A stretch of DNA of 11,936 bases from Funneliformis mosseae (lineage: Eukaryota > Glomeromycota > Glomeromycetes > Glomerales > Glomeraceae). The DNA is taken from the NCBI GenBank assembly GCA_910592005.1, contig CAJVPP010003336.1, positions 1 through 11,936 of the forward strand, in the 5' to 3' direction. The notes beneath the pieces were generated by a model. The model was given only the letters and a program-made list of their open reading frames with translations. It ran no database searches and was not told the origin of the DNA. The translations under genes were made by a program, and so were the position numbers. Each line of letters starts with the position of its first letter. Within the stretch, counting starts at the first letter, position 1. Positions 1 to 8,229 of the stretch are shown here, in pieces.

Positions 1-214
1 TGATGATAATGTAATTGTAGGAAATAATAATAGATTTATTATTGCTATTGGAAATAATAATAGCAATAACAATAATGGAGTCAATAATAATAATAATAAT
101 AATAATGTCGTAGTAGCCACAAATACCACCACCACAACCATGGCTGCAACATCTGCTAATGTAACGACGGTTGGACAGGTCGTTACAAGCGGTAGTGGTT
201 CGGCATCGTCATAA
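1..214 (+). CDS. 3' end of an Asn/Thr-rich protein of unknown function (partial)
   Basis: The frame is open from base 2 to a TAA at 212-214, giving 70 codons that run off the left edge. The visible tail is low complexity. Short hydrophobic pieces alternate with asparagine runs, then come eight AAT codons in a row (83-106). A Thr/Ala/Val/Ser-rich end follows, with a run of five threonines and a final GSGSASS. It has no recognisable domain and is probably disordered. Such tails occur on many fungal regulatory proteins, so no function can be given. The codons of the last 35 residues use G and C freely (ACC, GCC, GTC, TCG), which supports a real coding end over chance. The strand, frame and stop are fairly secure. 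The start and any introns lie outside the window. Confidence 0.65.
   Translation, partial: DDNVIVGNNNRFIIAIGNNNSNNNNGVNNNNNNNNVVVATNTTTTTMAATSANVTTVGQVVTSGSGSASS
83..106 (+). repeat. (AAT)8 microsatellite encoding poly-asparagine
   Basis: Eight perfect AAT units lie in frame in the partial gene and encode eight asparagines. More AAT codons sit just upstream (54-59 and 72-76). Replication slippage here would change protein length without breaking the frame. Confidence 0.9.
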
Positions 215-875
215 TTTGGATTACATTTGTATTATTACTACTATTTTGATAATAGGTTTTTATGGACTTATGGGGATAATTGGTTAATTCTTATTTTGTA
301 CAATTTGTGAATTTGTAATTATCGCTAATTTCTTTTTTCTGTACAAGTGCTTTTTTTCTTATCTTTCTTTCTTTTTTTTTTTTTAATATAAAAAAAGAAA
401 AAAAGAAAAAGAAAAGAAAAAAAAATTTTTTTCGAACATTTATTTCTTTTAACCTTTTTTTTTTTTTTCTTTAAAAAAAAAAACTTCATTTCCTCTGATT
501 AAAAAAACTCCTTCACATAATCCTTATCTTTGCTTGGGATCATTTTTTTTTTTATAGAAAGTTCAGTGAAGATTTTTCTATGTATTGATTTCTTTCTTTT
601 TTTTCTTATGTACTATTTGTAAACAACTTTTTTTTTCTTCCTTACTACTATGCAAAATCTGTTTTCTAAAAAAAAAAAAAATTTGAATAAATAAAATTAA
701 ATAATAAAAAAAAAAGGATATAAAATTATATAAATAACTATGCTAAGATGAGAAAAATATAATGTTTTCAAATGAAAGATTATCATTGTTAAATGTATGA
801 GCATTAATTTGATTGGACGATAAAATAAATTTTTTTTTTTAAATTTTATTTCTCCATCGTTTATACCACGACATA
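215..875. other. Spacer between the Asn-rich gene and mL59; A- and T-rich tracts
   Basis: No ORF of interest was found on either strand. It presumably holds the 3' UTR of the upstream gene and the promoter of mL59. It is dominated by T-rich then A-rich homopolymer tracts. A pyrimidine arm (about 351-384) is followed at once by a purine arm (about 390-425), and the two could pair as a long imperfect hairpin. An AATAAATAAA run near 685-694 could serve as a poly(A) signal. No clear TATA element or factor site was recognised upstream of 876. Confidence 0.6.
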
Positions 876-1414
876 ATGTCGTCGGCCGTCAAACGAATTT
901 CCAGACAAGTACTTTGTCATTTAAAAAAAACCTACAAACCCTCAGATTTCAAACCAACTTTTATATATAGGAATATATGGGGACGTAAGAGATATATGCA
1001 CCCAAAAGTATCCTCACGTAAATTGGCCGACATGAGGAAAAATGCTGAATATTTAGGTATGGATCCGAAAGAGATGGGACTTCCACCAAAGAAAGAAAAG
1101 AAGCCTCCTAGAACAAAACCTCCCAAAGGTGCTAAGCATGAAAGGAACGCCCCAGAGAGGTAAAGAACGTTTTTCCGGGAAAAAATAAATATAATTTTAT
1201 TTGATTTTTAAATTTCACATTATCTCGAATTACTTTAGGAAAGCGAAAATTCAGAAAGCTTTGGAAGAGATGCCAACAGTTATCGAAAATTGGAGAATGG
1301 TAAGGAGTTAACCGTACCGTATTTCAATACATATTACATCCAATTTACTTTAATTTATTTTAATAGGAAAAAATCAAAGAAAAGAAAAAGAACAAGCCTT
1401 CATTGCCTTTTTAA
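876..1414 (+). CDS. Mitochondrial large-subunit ribosomal protein mL59 (MRPL25-like), three exons
   Basis: The exons are 876-1159, 1239-1299 and 1367-1414, joined at GTAAAG...TTTAG and GTAAGG...AATAG introns of 79 and 67 bases. The product is 130 residues, near the size of yeast Mrpl25 (mL59). It is very basic, as expected for an rRNA-binding protein. The fit rests on a G-R-K-R-Y-x-x-P-K-V-S-x-R-K-L-A-D-M-R-K block (residues 36-55), a Pro/Lys-rich linker with P-P-K-G-A-K-H-E-R (82-90), and a helix with EEMPTVIENWR (104-114). These match my recollection of mL59: a GKW/GRW-type motif with SLRRQA-like basic residues, then an MPxxIxxWR helix. The protein would act in the mitochondrial matrix. No cleavable presequence is obvious, though the N-terminus is basic. 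Splicing was inferred from frame continuity. The gene is convergent with eIF2B alpha, 111 bases apart. Confidence 0.72.
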
Positions 1415-1446
1415 AAATATCTTATTTTACTTTATATTTAAAATTG

Positions 1447-1447
<1 letters not shown>

Positions 1448-1478
<31 letters not shown>
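1448..1478 (+). repeat. 31-base T homopolymer between convergent genes
   Basis: This is an uninterrupted run of 31 T, followed by GGGTGG. It lies 33 bases after the mL59 stop and 47 bases beyond the eIF2B alpha stop on the other strand. It therefore sits in one or both 3' UTRs. Exact length may be affected by slippage or sequencing error. Confidence 0.9.
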
Positions 1479-1479
<1 letters not shown>

Positions 1480-1525
1480 GGTGGATATTTTCACGTTACG
1501 AAATACATAAGATTAAATTGAATAA

Positions 1526-3229
1526 TTACAAATATAATTTAATTAATTCATCGCTAACACCGGATGGAGTTAACACACCCAAATCAGTACACAACAATGT
1601 AATGTAATCCGGGGGGGTATAATCCACAGTCGGATTACTGGCCTAATATTAAAATATCAATCTCAATTAAATATTACGAAAGTCAATCACGACACGCTAT
1701 AACTGTAACTAATGAATTACCTCAAAATTTTCAACGTCATCATCCTCAGATTCATCATTATTGGAGAGATAACGAGGAGATTCCAAATCCGGAAACGTCA
1801 GTAAATCAGGAGTGTGCGTTGGAAGGTCATATTGATTAAGTGGAAATAAACGAACGAACTTGTAACTGGAAAAAAAGAAAACAAAATAATGATTTGATTT
1901 AAGAATATCGTGTGAGTTTAAAAAAAGTAAAATAAGATGCTTGACTACCTCTCGATTACAGCATACAATGGTTTGTTGGCAGCTTTAGCAACGACAGCAA
2001 CTTGATAAGTTCCAATCTAAATGATATGATTATTAATATAGAGGATAAAATGGAGGTAAAAATTTTGAAATCCATAATACCGCATTGATTAAACCACCAT
2101 TCTCCACAACACCTTCAGCACCAACGAACACAGCATCAACTTTATCAATAATATAACCAACAGCTGTATCAAGTATGACAGTGGCAGGGATACCAGCTTT
2201 ACGTAATATTTTTGTTGACTGAACCCTATTGAATAATTAATTATAATTAATCAATTTTAAATGCCTCAGCACGTGTATTTTACTTTTTCTCACCCTAATG
2301 ATGTTGGCCTCGATTCTGTCACATAGACTTTAAATCGTTTCTTGCGGGCAGCCGCTTGTTGAAGAAGCAACATCACCACACGAGAATACGAATGAATCAG
2401 TATTGTCTACAATTTGTCCAAAGTAACTTTAAATTAATTGAAATTAATTGAAAATCTTTTACTTTATCTTTAGATATAAATTTGAATTAGAAACTTACTG
2501 CGTCATCTTTAATAAATTGTACACCTATCTCGGCAATTTTATGTCTAACCGCTGTAGCCTTTTCGACCAACACCTTTCCACTATTTATCAAATGTACTTT
2601 GCAAGCTTCAAAATTCTAATTTCATGAAATCATAAATTTAAAGAATGTAAAACATAACACGAGACGATTTTAATGTGATCACGTACCGTTACATCATGAG
2701 AAGTCCTCGTAACGAATCTCAAGAATAGATCAGCACCTGCCGATAATGAAATCGAATTTCTTACAGAAGATTTAAGTTTTTGACTTGCATCCTTGAGAGA
2801 TTCCATGAATTCTGATAAAGTCGTTGCTAAATTCACGTGTATTTAAGTGAATGAGGTGCGGTATTTGATTAATTGAAAGATAGACAATAATAACTCTTTC
2901 ATCATCTACCTTTACTATGCTTTATTAATTCAACCAACGATTCTATTGCCGCGATGGGCATCGACATATCCTGTTACATTCACAGCACCCAATTTAGATA
3001 ATCACCGATAAAAATGAAATTAAAAATCAATTTCTTTCGTGATTAAAAACCGAATTCATAAAAAAAGATAAAAAGACGTACGGGGCTATCCTTCAAAAAT
3101 TTCTGATAGCACGTGACAATATCGAATTGCTCGGTGTCATTAATTGATAACTCTATTAAACGACAATCAATTAGCTAATTCTCCTTTCATTAAGTTCAAG
3201 TTTTAAATTATTTAATTACCTTCGCTCAT
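1526..3229 (-). CDS. GCN3: Translation initiation factor eIF2B subunit alpha (Gcn3), ten exons
   Basis: On the minus strand the exons are 3229-3220, 3152-3082, 2970-2910, 2826-2687, 2615-2499, 2406-2294, 2225-2081, 2016-1949, 1865-1721 and 1642-1526. All nine introns are GT...AG, 64-111 bases, and the frame holds to a 328-residue product (yeast and human are about 305). eIF2B alpha is a regulatory subunit of the eIF2 guanine-nucleotide exchange factor. It senses phosphorylated eIF2 alpha and so lowers initiation in amino-acid starvation. The N-terminal helical half has a D-M-x-M-P-I-A-A-I block (28-36) and [10 protein letters not shown] (about 77-86). The Rossmann-like half has LDTAVGYI (189-196), [10 protein letters not shown] (206-215), IGTYQVAV (220-227) and the family's C-terminus [18 protein letters not shown] (311-328). 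An acidic Asn/Asp/Glu stretch (277-290) accounts for part of the extra length. The first exon codes only MSE plus one base. It is divergent from MESH1. Confidence 0.95.
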
Positions 3230-3468
3230 TTTTTAAGTAATTACACGATTTATTGGAGGTTTACGAAAAAAAGTTTAAACAAAAATTCAGTAAAAAAATT
3301 ATTTATGTAAATATAAAGGGTGGGTTTGTGCCTTTTTTTTTTTAAAAAAAATTAAATTAATATTTTGACTAAAAAAAAATAACTTTTCTTTACAAATTTT
3401 CGAATTAAAAGACGTGTAAATATCTAAAAAAAAAAAAATTTATTTTATTTATTCGGTAAATTGACCAA

Positions 3469-3531
3469 ATGTCGCACGAGCCACGAGTCACGAGTAGCAT
3501 TAACATCGATCATCTCGAAATCAACGTTTAA
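3469..3531 (+). promoter_or_regulatory. 20-codon upstream ORF in the MESH1 leader
   Basis: An ATG at 3469 opens 20 codons ending at TAA 3529-3531, seven bases before the MESH1 ATG at 3539 and in another frame. Its start context is weak (C at -3). The MESH1 start has A at -3 and G at +4. Leaky scanning past the first ATG would therefore be expected. Whether the mRNA includes this ATG depends on the unknown transcription start. Confidence 0.45.
3475..3495 (+). repeat. Three tandem CACGAGY heptamers
   Basis: CACGAGC, CACGAGT and CACGAGT follow head to tail with a 7-base period, ending 43 bases before the MESH1 ATG. The block is notably GC-rich for its surroundings and lies inside the upstream ORF. 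On the minus strand, 3491-3483 reads GTGACTCGT, one base off the Gcn4 consensus RTGACTCAY. It could be a factor-binding array or a chance local duplication. Confidence 0.6.
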
Positions 3532-3538
3532 ATTTATT

Positions 3539-4566
3539 ATGGATTCTCAAGAAACCCCCGTTTCTAATGCCTCCTTCGATATCTCAAAATTAATTGACAC
3601 AATAGACTTTGCTGCTAAGAAACACTCGTTTCAGAAACGTAATGATCCTCAAGGAACACGTAAGTTATTATTTTTTCGTGTGGCGGTTTTCGCGAAAATT
3701 AACAGGGATTTATTTTATTTTTATGTGGTGAAAACTTAGCTTATATCAATCATCCGATTGGTGTGGCCAAAAATCTTACCGATGCTGGAATCTATGACTT
3801 TGCAACTATACAGGCAGCGATATTGGTAGATTTTTAAATGGTATTTAAAGATTTCACGTATTCAACTCTATTAACTTTTCCTAAAAATTAAGCACGATAC
3901 GGTAGAGGATACGGATACGTCTTTTGAAGAGGTTATAATCTATATTATTAAGTTTTAAATATTATCATGATCATTAATTTTTTTGTTTCTTTACATAACA
4001 GATCGAACAGCAATTCGGACGGGAGGTTAGAGATATTGTAGCGGAATGTACTGATGATAAAACCTTGGTGAAATCTGAACGTAAACGATTACAAATTGAA
4101 ACTATTCCACATAAATCTAAAAAGGTATGTGATACATTCCTGTTGATAACGATGAATGAAAGTTGGAAATGTAGTTTTGAATCTTATATTTTATAGGCGA
4201 AGGAAGTGAAATTAGCTGATAAGCTGTATAACCTTAGAGATGTGCAAAGAATGGCACCCGTAGGATGGTCAAAAAAAAGAATTCAAGGTACTTTTCATGA
4301 TTCATTATATCTTTTTTCATTCATTTATTAACCAACTTATTTATTTTTAAAAGAATACTTTATGTGGGCTAAGCAAGTAACAGATGGTAAGTAATTATAC
4401 GATGCAAATTCTTAAAATCCAAATTTTTTTTTTTTTTAAAGATTAAATTTGCTTTGTAGGTGCAAGAGGAACTAATCAAAAATTGGAAGACCAATTGGAT
4501 GAAATATATTCAAATGGTACTTTTGTATATGAAGGTGAAAAATATAAAAGTCATCCAGAATTATAA
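3539..4566 (+). CDS. MESH1/HDDC3-type HD-domain (p)ppGpp and NADPH hydrolase, seven exons
   Basis: The exons are 3539-3659, 3740-3825, 3893-3931, 4002-4124, 4197-4287, 4354-4386 and 4460-4566, giving 199 residues (human MESH1 has 179). Animal MESH1 removes the 3' pyrophosphate of (p)ppGpp and also dephosphorylates NADPH. The HD-domain metal ligands are all present: His45 in YINHPIGVA, His70-Asp71 in the HDTVEDTDT motif (70-78), and Asp131 in [11 protein letters not shown] (128-138). Glu74-Asp75 match the conserved ED pair of the RelA/SpoT hydrolase fold. TDDKTL (99-104) and ERKRLQ (108-113) also match the family. There is no synthetase domain, so this is a stand-alone hydrolase, probably cytosolic. 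The C-terminal 15-20 residues after the EDQLDEIY helix are specific to this protein. The third intron uses an unusual GTTATA donor. ATG 3539 was chosen because it has a strong start context and no in-frame ATG lies upstream. Confidence 0.93.
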
Positions 4567-4618
4567 AACATTGATGGGTGCGTAATATTATACAATATTT
4601 CTACATCAGACTTATCAT

Positions 4619-4624
4619 AATAAA
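4619..4624 (+). terminator. Candidate poly(A) signal of MESH1
   Basis: A canonical AATAAA lies 53 bases after the MESH1 stop codon. In DNA this AT-rich the hexamer also occurs by chance, so only its position supports the call. Confidence 0.35.
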
Positions 4625-5217
4625 ATTTATTTAATTAAATTTGCAATTCATCTAAGTTGTTTACTAGTAATAATCAATTACACAATATATTATATTTTGA
4701 TTTAAATAAAAAGAATAAGAATTAAGAATAATTAATGTTATGTTTTGTAAAGTTAATAAAATATTATTTATAAGAAATTATAAAATAATTAGAAATAATT
4801 TATTGTATTATTTATTATTTTAAAAAAAAAAATTTCTGTTATAAAAGTTTAATAAATTAAAATCATACATAGTAATATAGATAATTCTTATATAGATAGG
4901 TTCATAATGTTTTTTTTTAAAAAATAAAAAAAAAAAATACAAAATTTACAGCTTTATCACACTATAAATTGTATCAAGCAAAAAAATAAATAAATAAAAA
5001 TTCAGATTTATCTTACTAAAAATTGCATCTATTTACAGTATATAAAAAAGAACTTATATATAAAAAATAATCTAATCTTAAAATTATGTAAAAAATTATT
5101 TTTATATTTTGAGCTCTATTAAAATAAAATTATGAATTATTTTTAAATAAATTTTTTTAAAAAAATTATTTTACTATTTTAGTATAACAATTTATAAATT
5201 TTATTGCAAAAAATTAT

Positions 5218-5318
5218 AATTAATAATCTAAGCACCTTTATAAAATCATAACTAGCCAAAAATTCTAAAAAAAATTGATAATTAGTAATCTAAATAATAG
5301 CCAAAAATAAAAATTCTA
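5218..5318 (+). repeat. Degenerate tandem duplication, about 62-base period
   Basis: AATTAATAATCTAA at 5218 returns as AATTAGTAATCTAA at 5280. TAGCCAAAAAT at 5253 returns at 5298. The second copy is therefore about 17 bases shorter inside. In such AT-rich DNA the GCC-containing matches are the informative part. Confidence 0.35.
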
Positions 5319-6467
5319 TTTAAAAAATTTACAAATTTAAACTGATTTTATTTTAAATCAAATTAGTTTACTACATTTATACTAATTTATGTAAATTTAT
5401 TGATTGATTATTTTTTTATATTTTTATTTAATTTTTTAATTCTTTTGTTTTTTTATTTAAATAATTATTTTAAAAATAATAATTTTTAATATATAGAATA
5501 AGTACTAGAAAAGGAATTAAATTAAAATTTTTTCAAAAAATTATTCTTAAGTGAAATTAAATTTGATCATCTTATCTGATCTAGAACTTTTATTATTTAA
5601 AAAATAATTTTTTAATGATTTGATCTCTTTTTTCAATACTTATCTTATATGATACATAATTATATAATTTTTTTAATTAAGATATTATACAATATATCAA
5701 TATATAAATTCAGGTTTAAATTTCAATCTAAACTCTATTTTTAAATCAATTTATGTATAAATTAGTTTACAGTTACTCTTAAACTAATAAAAATTATATT
5801 AAAAATTATAACATTTTTAATTAGCTGAAATTTTTGATCATACAAATATTTTTTTTTCAAATTTTTTGAGAAATTCAAGAAAGTAAGAAATGTAAAATAA
5901 AAAATTAAATTATTTCAGCCTAATTAAGAATTAAGTTAATAATAAAAAAAAATAAAAAAATCAAAATTTACTAATATTAAATTAGTATATTTTTTATTAA
6001 ATACTACAACCTTATTAATATAAGAATAATTTATAATTTTAAAGCAAAATATAAATAAGAATTTTGTAAAAATATAATTTATTAATTTAATTCTAATATT
6101 GATTATATAAAGTAATATTAATTATTAATTACTTTTATTTATTTAGTAAAATAAAATAAATATTAATTAATATTAAATTTTTTAAAATAATTAAATATTA
6201 AAGAAGTTATTAATTTGTTGTAAAAACATAAAATAATAGTAATCAAAAAATTATATACATAATTATTAGATCAAAATTAGAATTCTTTCATTAAATAATA
6301 TAGATAATAATAAAGTTTAAGTATTAAAAAGATAAAATTAAAAATTATTTTAAGGATTTTAAAGATAATAATAATATAATAAATTTTTTTAAGCTATTGA
6401 TGAAAAAATTTTAATAAAAAATCTTAAAAAAAAATGAAATTATTAATTTAGTTTGAAAGTAAACTGA

Positions 6468-6494
6468 AATAATAATAAAAATAATAATAATAAT
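6468..6494 (+). repeat. Interrupted (AAT)n microsatellite
   Basis: Three AAT units, a short A-rich interruption and five more AAT units. It lies in the gene desert and no function is suggested. Confidence 0.7.
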
Positions 6495-7391
6495 CAAGGA
6501 ATACCTTTAATAATTTTAAAAAAAGTATCAATTAGTTAAAAACTTTATTAATTATTTTAAATAATAAATAATTCTGATTTTAATATAAATAATTTAATTA
6601 TATTTTGAAGGTATTTGTGTTTAATGAAATTATAATAAAAAATAATTTATTCATTTTTTATTAATTAATTTTTTTAATTAATTTTAAAAAAATATAATTA
6701 TAATTACAAATTTATGTAAATCTAGTTTAATTAAAAAATTTTTTAATAAAAAAAAAAATAATATATATATGTTTACATAATATTTATAAGATTATTTATT
6801 ATTTACATTAATAAAAAATACAACTATAAATAAATATGTTTTTAATCAAAACTAAAAAGTATAAAAAGTAAATATTTATAAAAAGTTATAATAATAAATT
6901 AGTTTTTTATATAAATATATTAAATTTAAGAATATATTTATTTAACAAATCTTTTTAAATATAGATCAAAATTTATAAAAAAAAAATTGTTTAAAGAGAA
7001 AATAAAAAATACTTAAATTAATATGATTATAATATTAATAAAATAAAAATTAATAAAAAAATTATAAAAATAAAAATATTTAAAATTTAGAAAACCTTTT
7101 TATAAGCACTTTTATTTTTATAATCATCTTTTTTAATGATCCTAATGTTTATGACTATATGAATAGATAATTATATATTTTTAATAAATACAAAAAGTTT
7201 TTTTAATAAAATATTTATTAAATTTAACTTTTTTAAAAATTAATACTTTATAATAAAATTTAATATTAATATTTTATTATTAAGAAAATATATATGAAAT
7301 AAATAATTTTATAAAAAATAAGAAGTCCTAAATTGATTATTAAAATTAGTCTAAAAATTCAATTTGAAAATTGATTTAACTTCTCAGTTCT

Positions 7392-7432
7392 TGATCTGAT
7401 TTTAATAAGTTTTATAATCAAATATCAGATCA
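7392..7432. repeat. 9-base inverted repeat around GATC
   Basis: TGATCTGAT (7392-7400) and its exact complement ATCAGATCA (7424-7432) flank a 23-base AT-rich loop. The island is richer in G and C than its surroundings. It may be a relic of a repeat end; nothing ties it to a known element. Confidence 0.3.
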
Positions 7433-7623
7433 CAATCTGACTGATATGATTAATATCTTTATATATTTTATTATTCCTTATATAACTTAAACTTTAATTT
7501 TTTAATGAAAATATAAAAAATACAAAGGTATATATTACTTATTTTAAAATATACATTTAGCATTTTATTTTATATAACATAATATTATATTAAAAAATAT
7601 TTATAATTATTTAAGTAAATAAG

Positions 7624-7732
7624 AATGCTAAAATTATAACTGAATTTTTGATAAAAGAAGTAGAAAAAAGCAATATATTTTTTAATTTATTTGATTTAAT
7701 AATCTTTGAAAATTATTTTATCAAATATATGT
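7624..7732 (+). pseudogene. Possible decayed coding fragment (weak)
   Basis: An open stretch of about 36 codons reads AKIITEFLIKEVEKSN, continues FFNLFDLIIFENYF, and ends at TAA 7730-7732. It has more Glu, Asp and Ser than random AT-rich sequence would give, and its strand agrees with the pseudogene at 8230. It could be an upstream part of that same decayed gene. No family was recognised and chance is not excluded. Confidence 0.22.
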
Positions 7733-8229
7733 AAAAGTCAAAAAAAAAAAAAACAGAAATTTAATCTTAGATACCAGTATATGAAGAGTTAGATAATAAA
7801 TTTTTATTAATAAAAATGTTGGAATTTATATATTTTAAATATATTTTTATTTTATATAATTTATTACATCTTTACTATAAATAAATACAACTATATTGAT
7901 TAGTTTGAAAATAATTATAATATTTATAGAAATGATTTATTGAATATTTAACTAAAGCTATATATATATAAATTTATACTTAAAAAATTATATTCAAGAG
8001 AATATCACTTTTGTTATAATTTAACTCTTTATTAATATATCTGCAAAATGGTATTTATAATAAATATAAAGAAAAAAATAATAATTTACATATTTAGAAT
8101 CTTTTTAATTAGCTAATTCTTTAAAGTTTTTTTTAGCCAAACCTTAGATATCTAAAAATTTTTAGCAAGAAATTATATGGAAACTAATTTAAACAATTAT
8201 TTTTATTCTAAAATTTGATTTCAATAATT

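Larger units (their letters stand above)
3230..3538. promoter_or_regulatory. Divergent promoter of eIF2B alpha and MESH1
   Basis: These 309 bases separate the two start codons, so both promoters and both 5' leaders must lie here unless there are far upstream exons. The middle is A/T tracts. TATAAA stands at 3312-3317 beside a small G-rich patch (AAGGGTGGGTTTG, about 3317-3329). Its direction cannot be decided by eye. The end next to MESH1 (about 3452-3525) is markedly richer in G and C, and holds the upstream ORF and heptamer repeat listed separately. Shared regulation is inferred from the arrangement only. Confidence 0.6.
4625..8229. other. Extremely AT-rich gene desert, about 3.6 kb
   Basis: I see no intact gene, RNA gene or recognisable domain here. 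Composition changes abruptly just after MESH1, and long stretches hold almost no G or C. Poly-A/T runs, AATAAT tracts and TAATTAAT-like repeats dominate. A few islands with more G and C (about 5565-5585, 7320-7445, 7620-7735) may be leftovers of older sequence. By analogy with the two pseudogenes to the right, the simplest reading is heavily decayed transposon DNA, but no family can be named. Confidence 0.6.

Noticed and set aside
932..1126. 64-codon minus-strand ORF
   Set aside because: It is the exact antisense of mL59 exon 1, which has clear family motifs.
1290..1607. 105-codon plus-strand ORF crossing the T31 tract
   Set aside because: It reads through an intron and the last exon of mL59 in the wrong frame, then poly-Phe from the T tract, then the antisense of eIF2B alpha exon 10. 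It is not a gene.
2630..2836. 68-codon minus-strand ORF as a separate small gene
   Set aside because: It is exon 4 of eIF2B alpha with intron sequence read through on both sides.
3461..3538. N-terminal extension of MESH1 upstream of the ATG at 3539
   Set aside because: The frame is open but has no ATG there. The extension has no family similarity, and the 3539 start has a good context.
4625..8229. Replication origin or centromere in the AT desert
   Set aside because: High AT alone is not evidence. I saw no higher-order repeat or defined origin motif, and decayed transposon DNA explains the composition.
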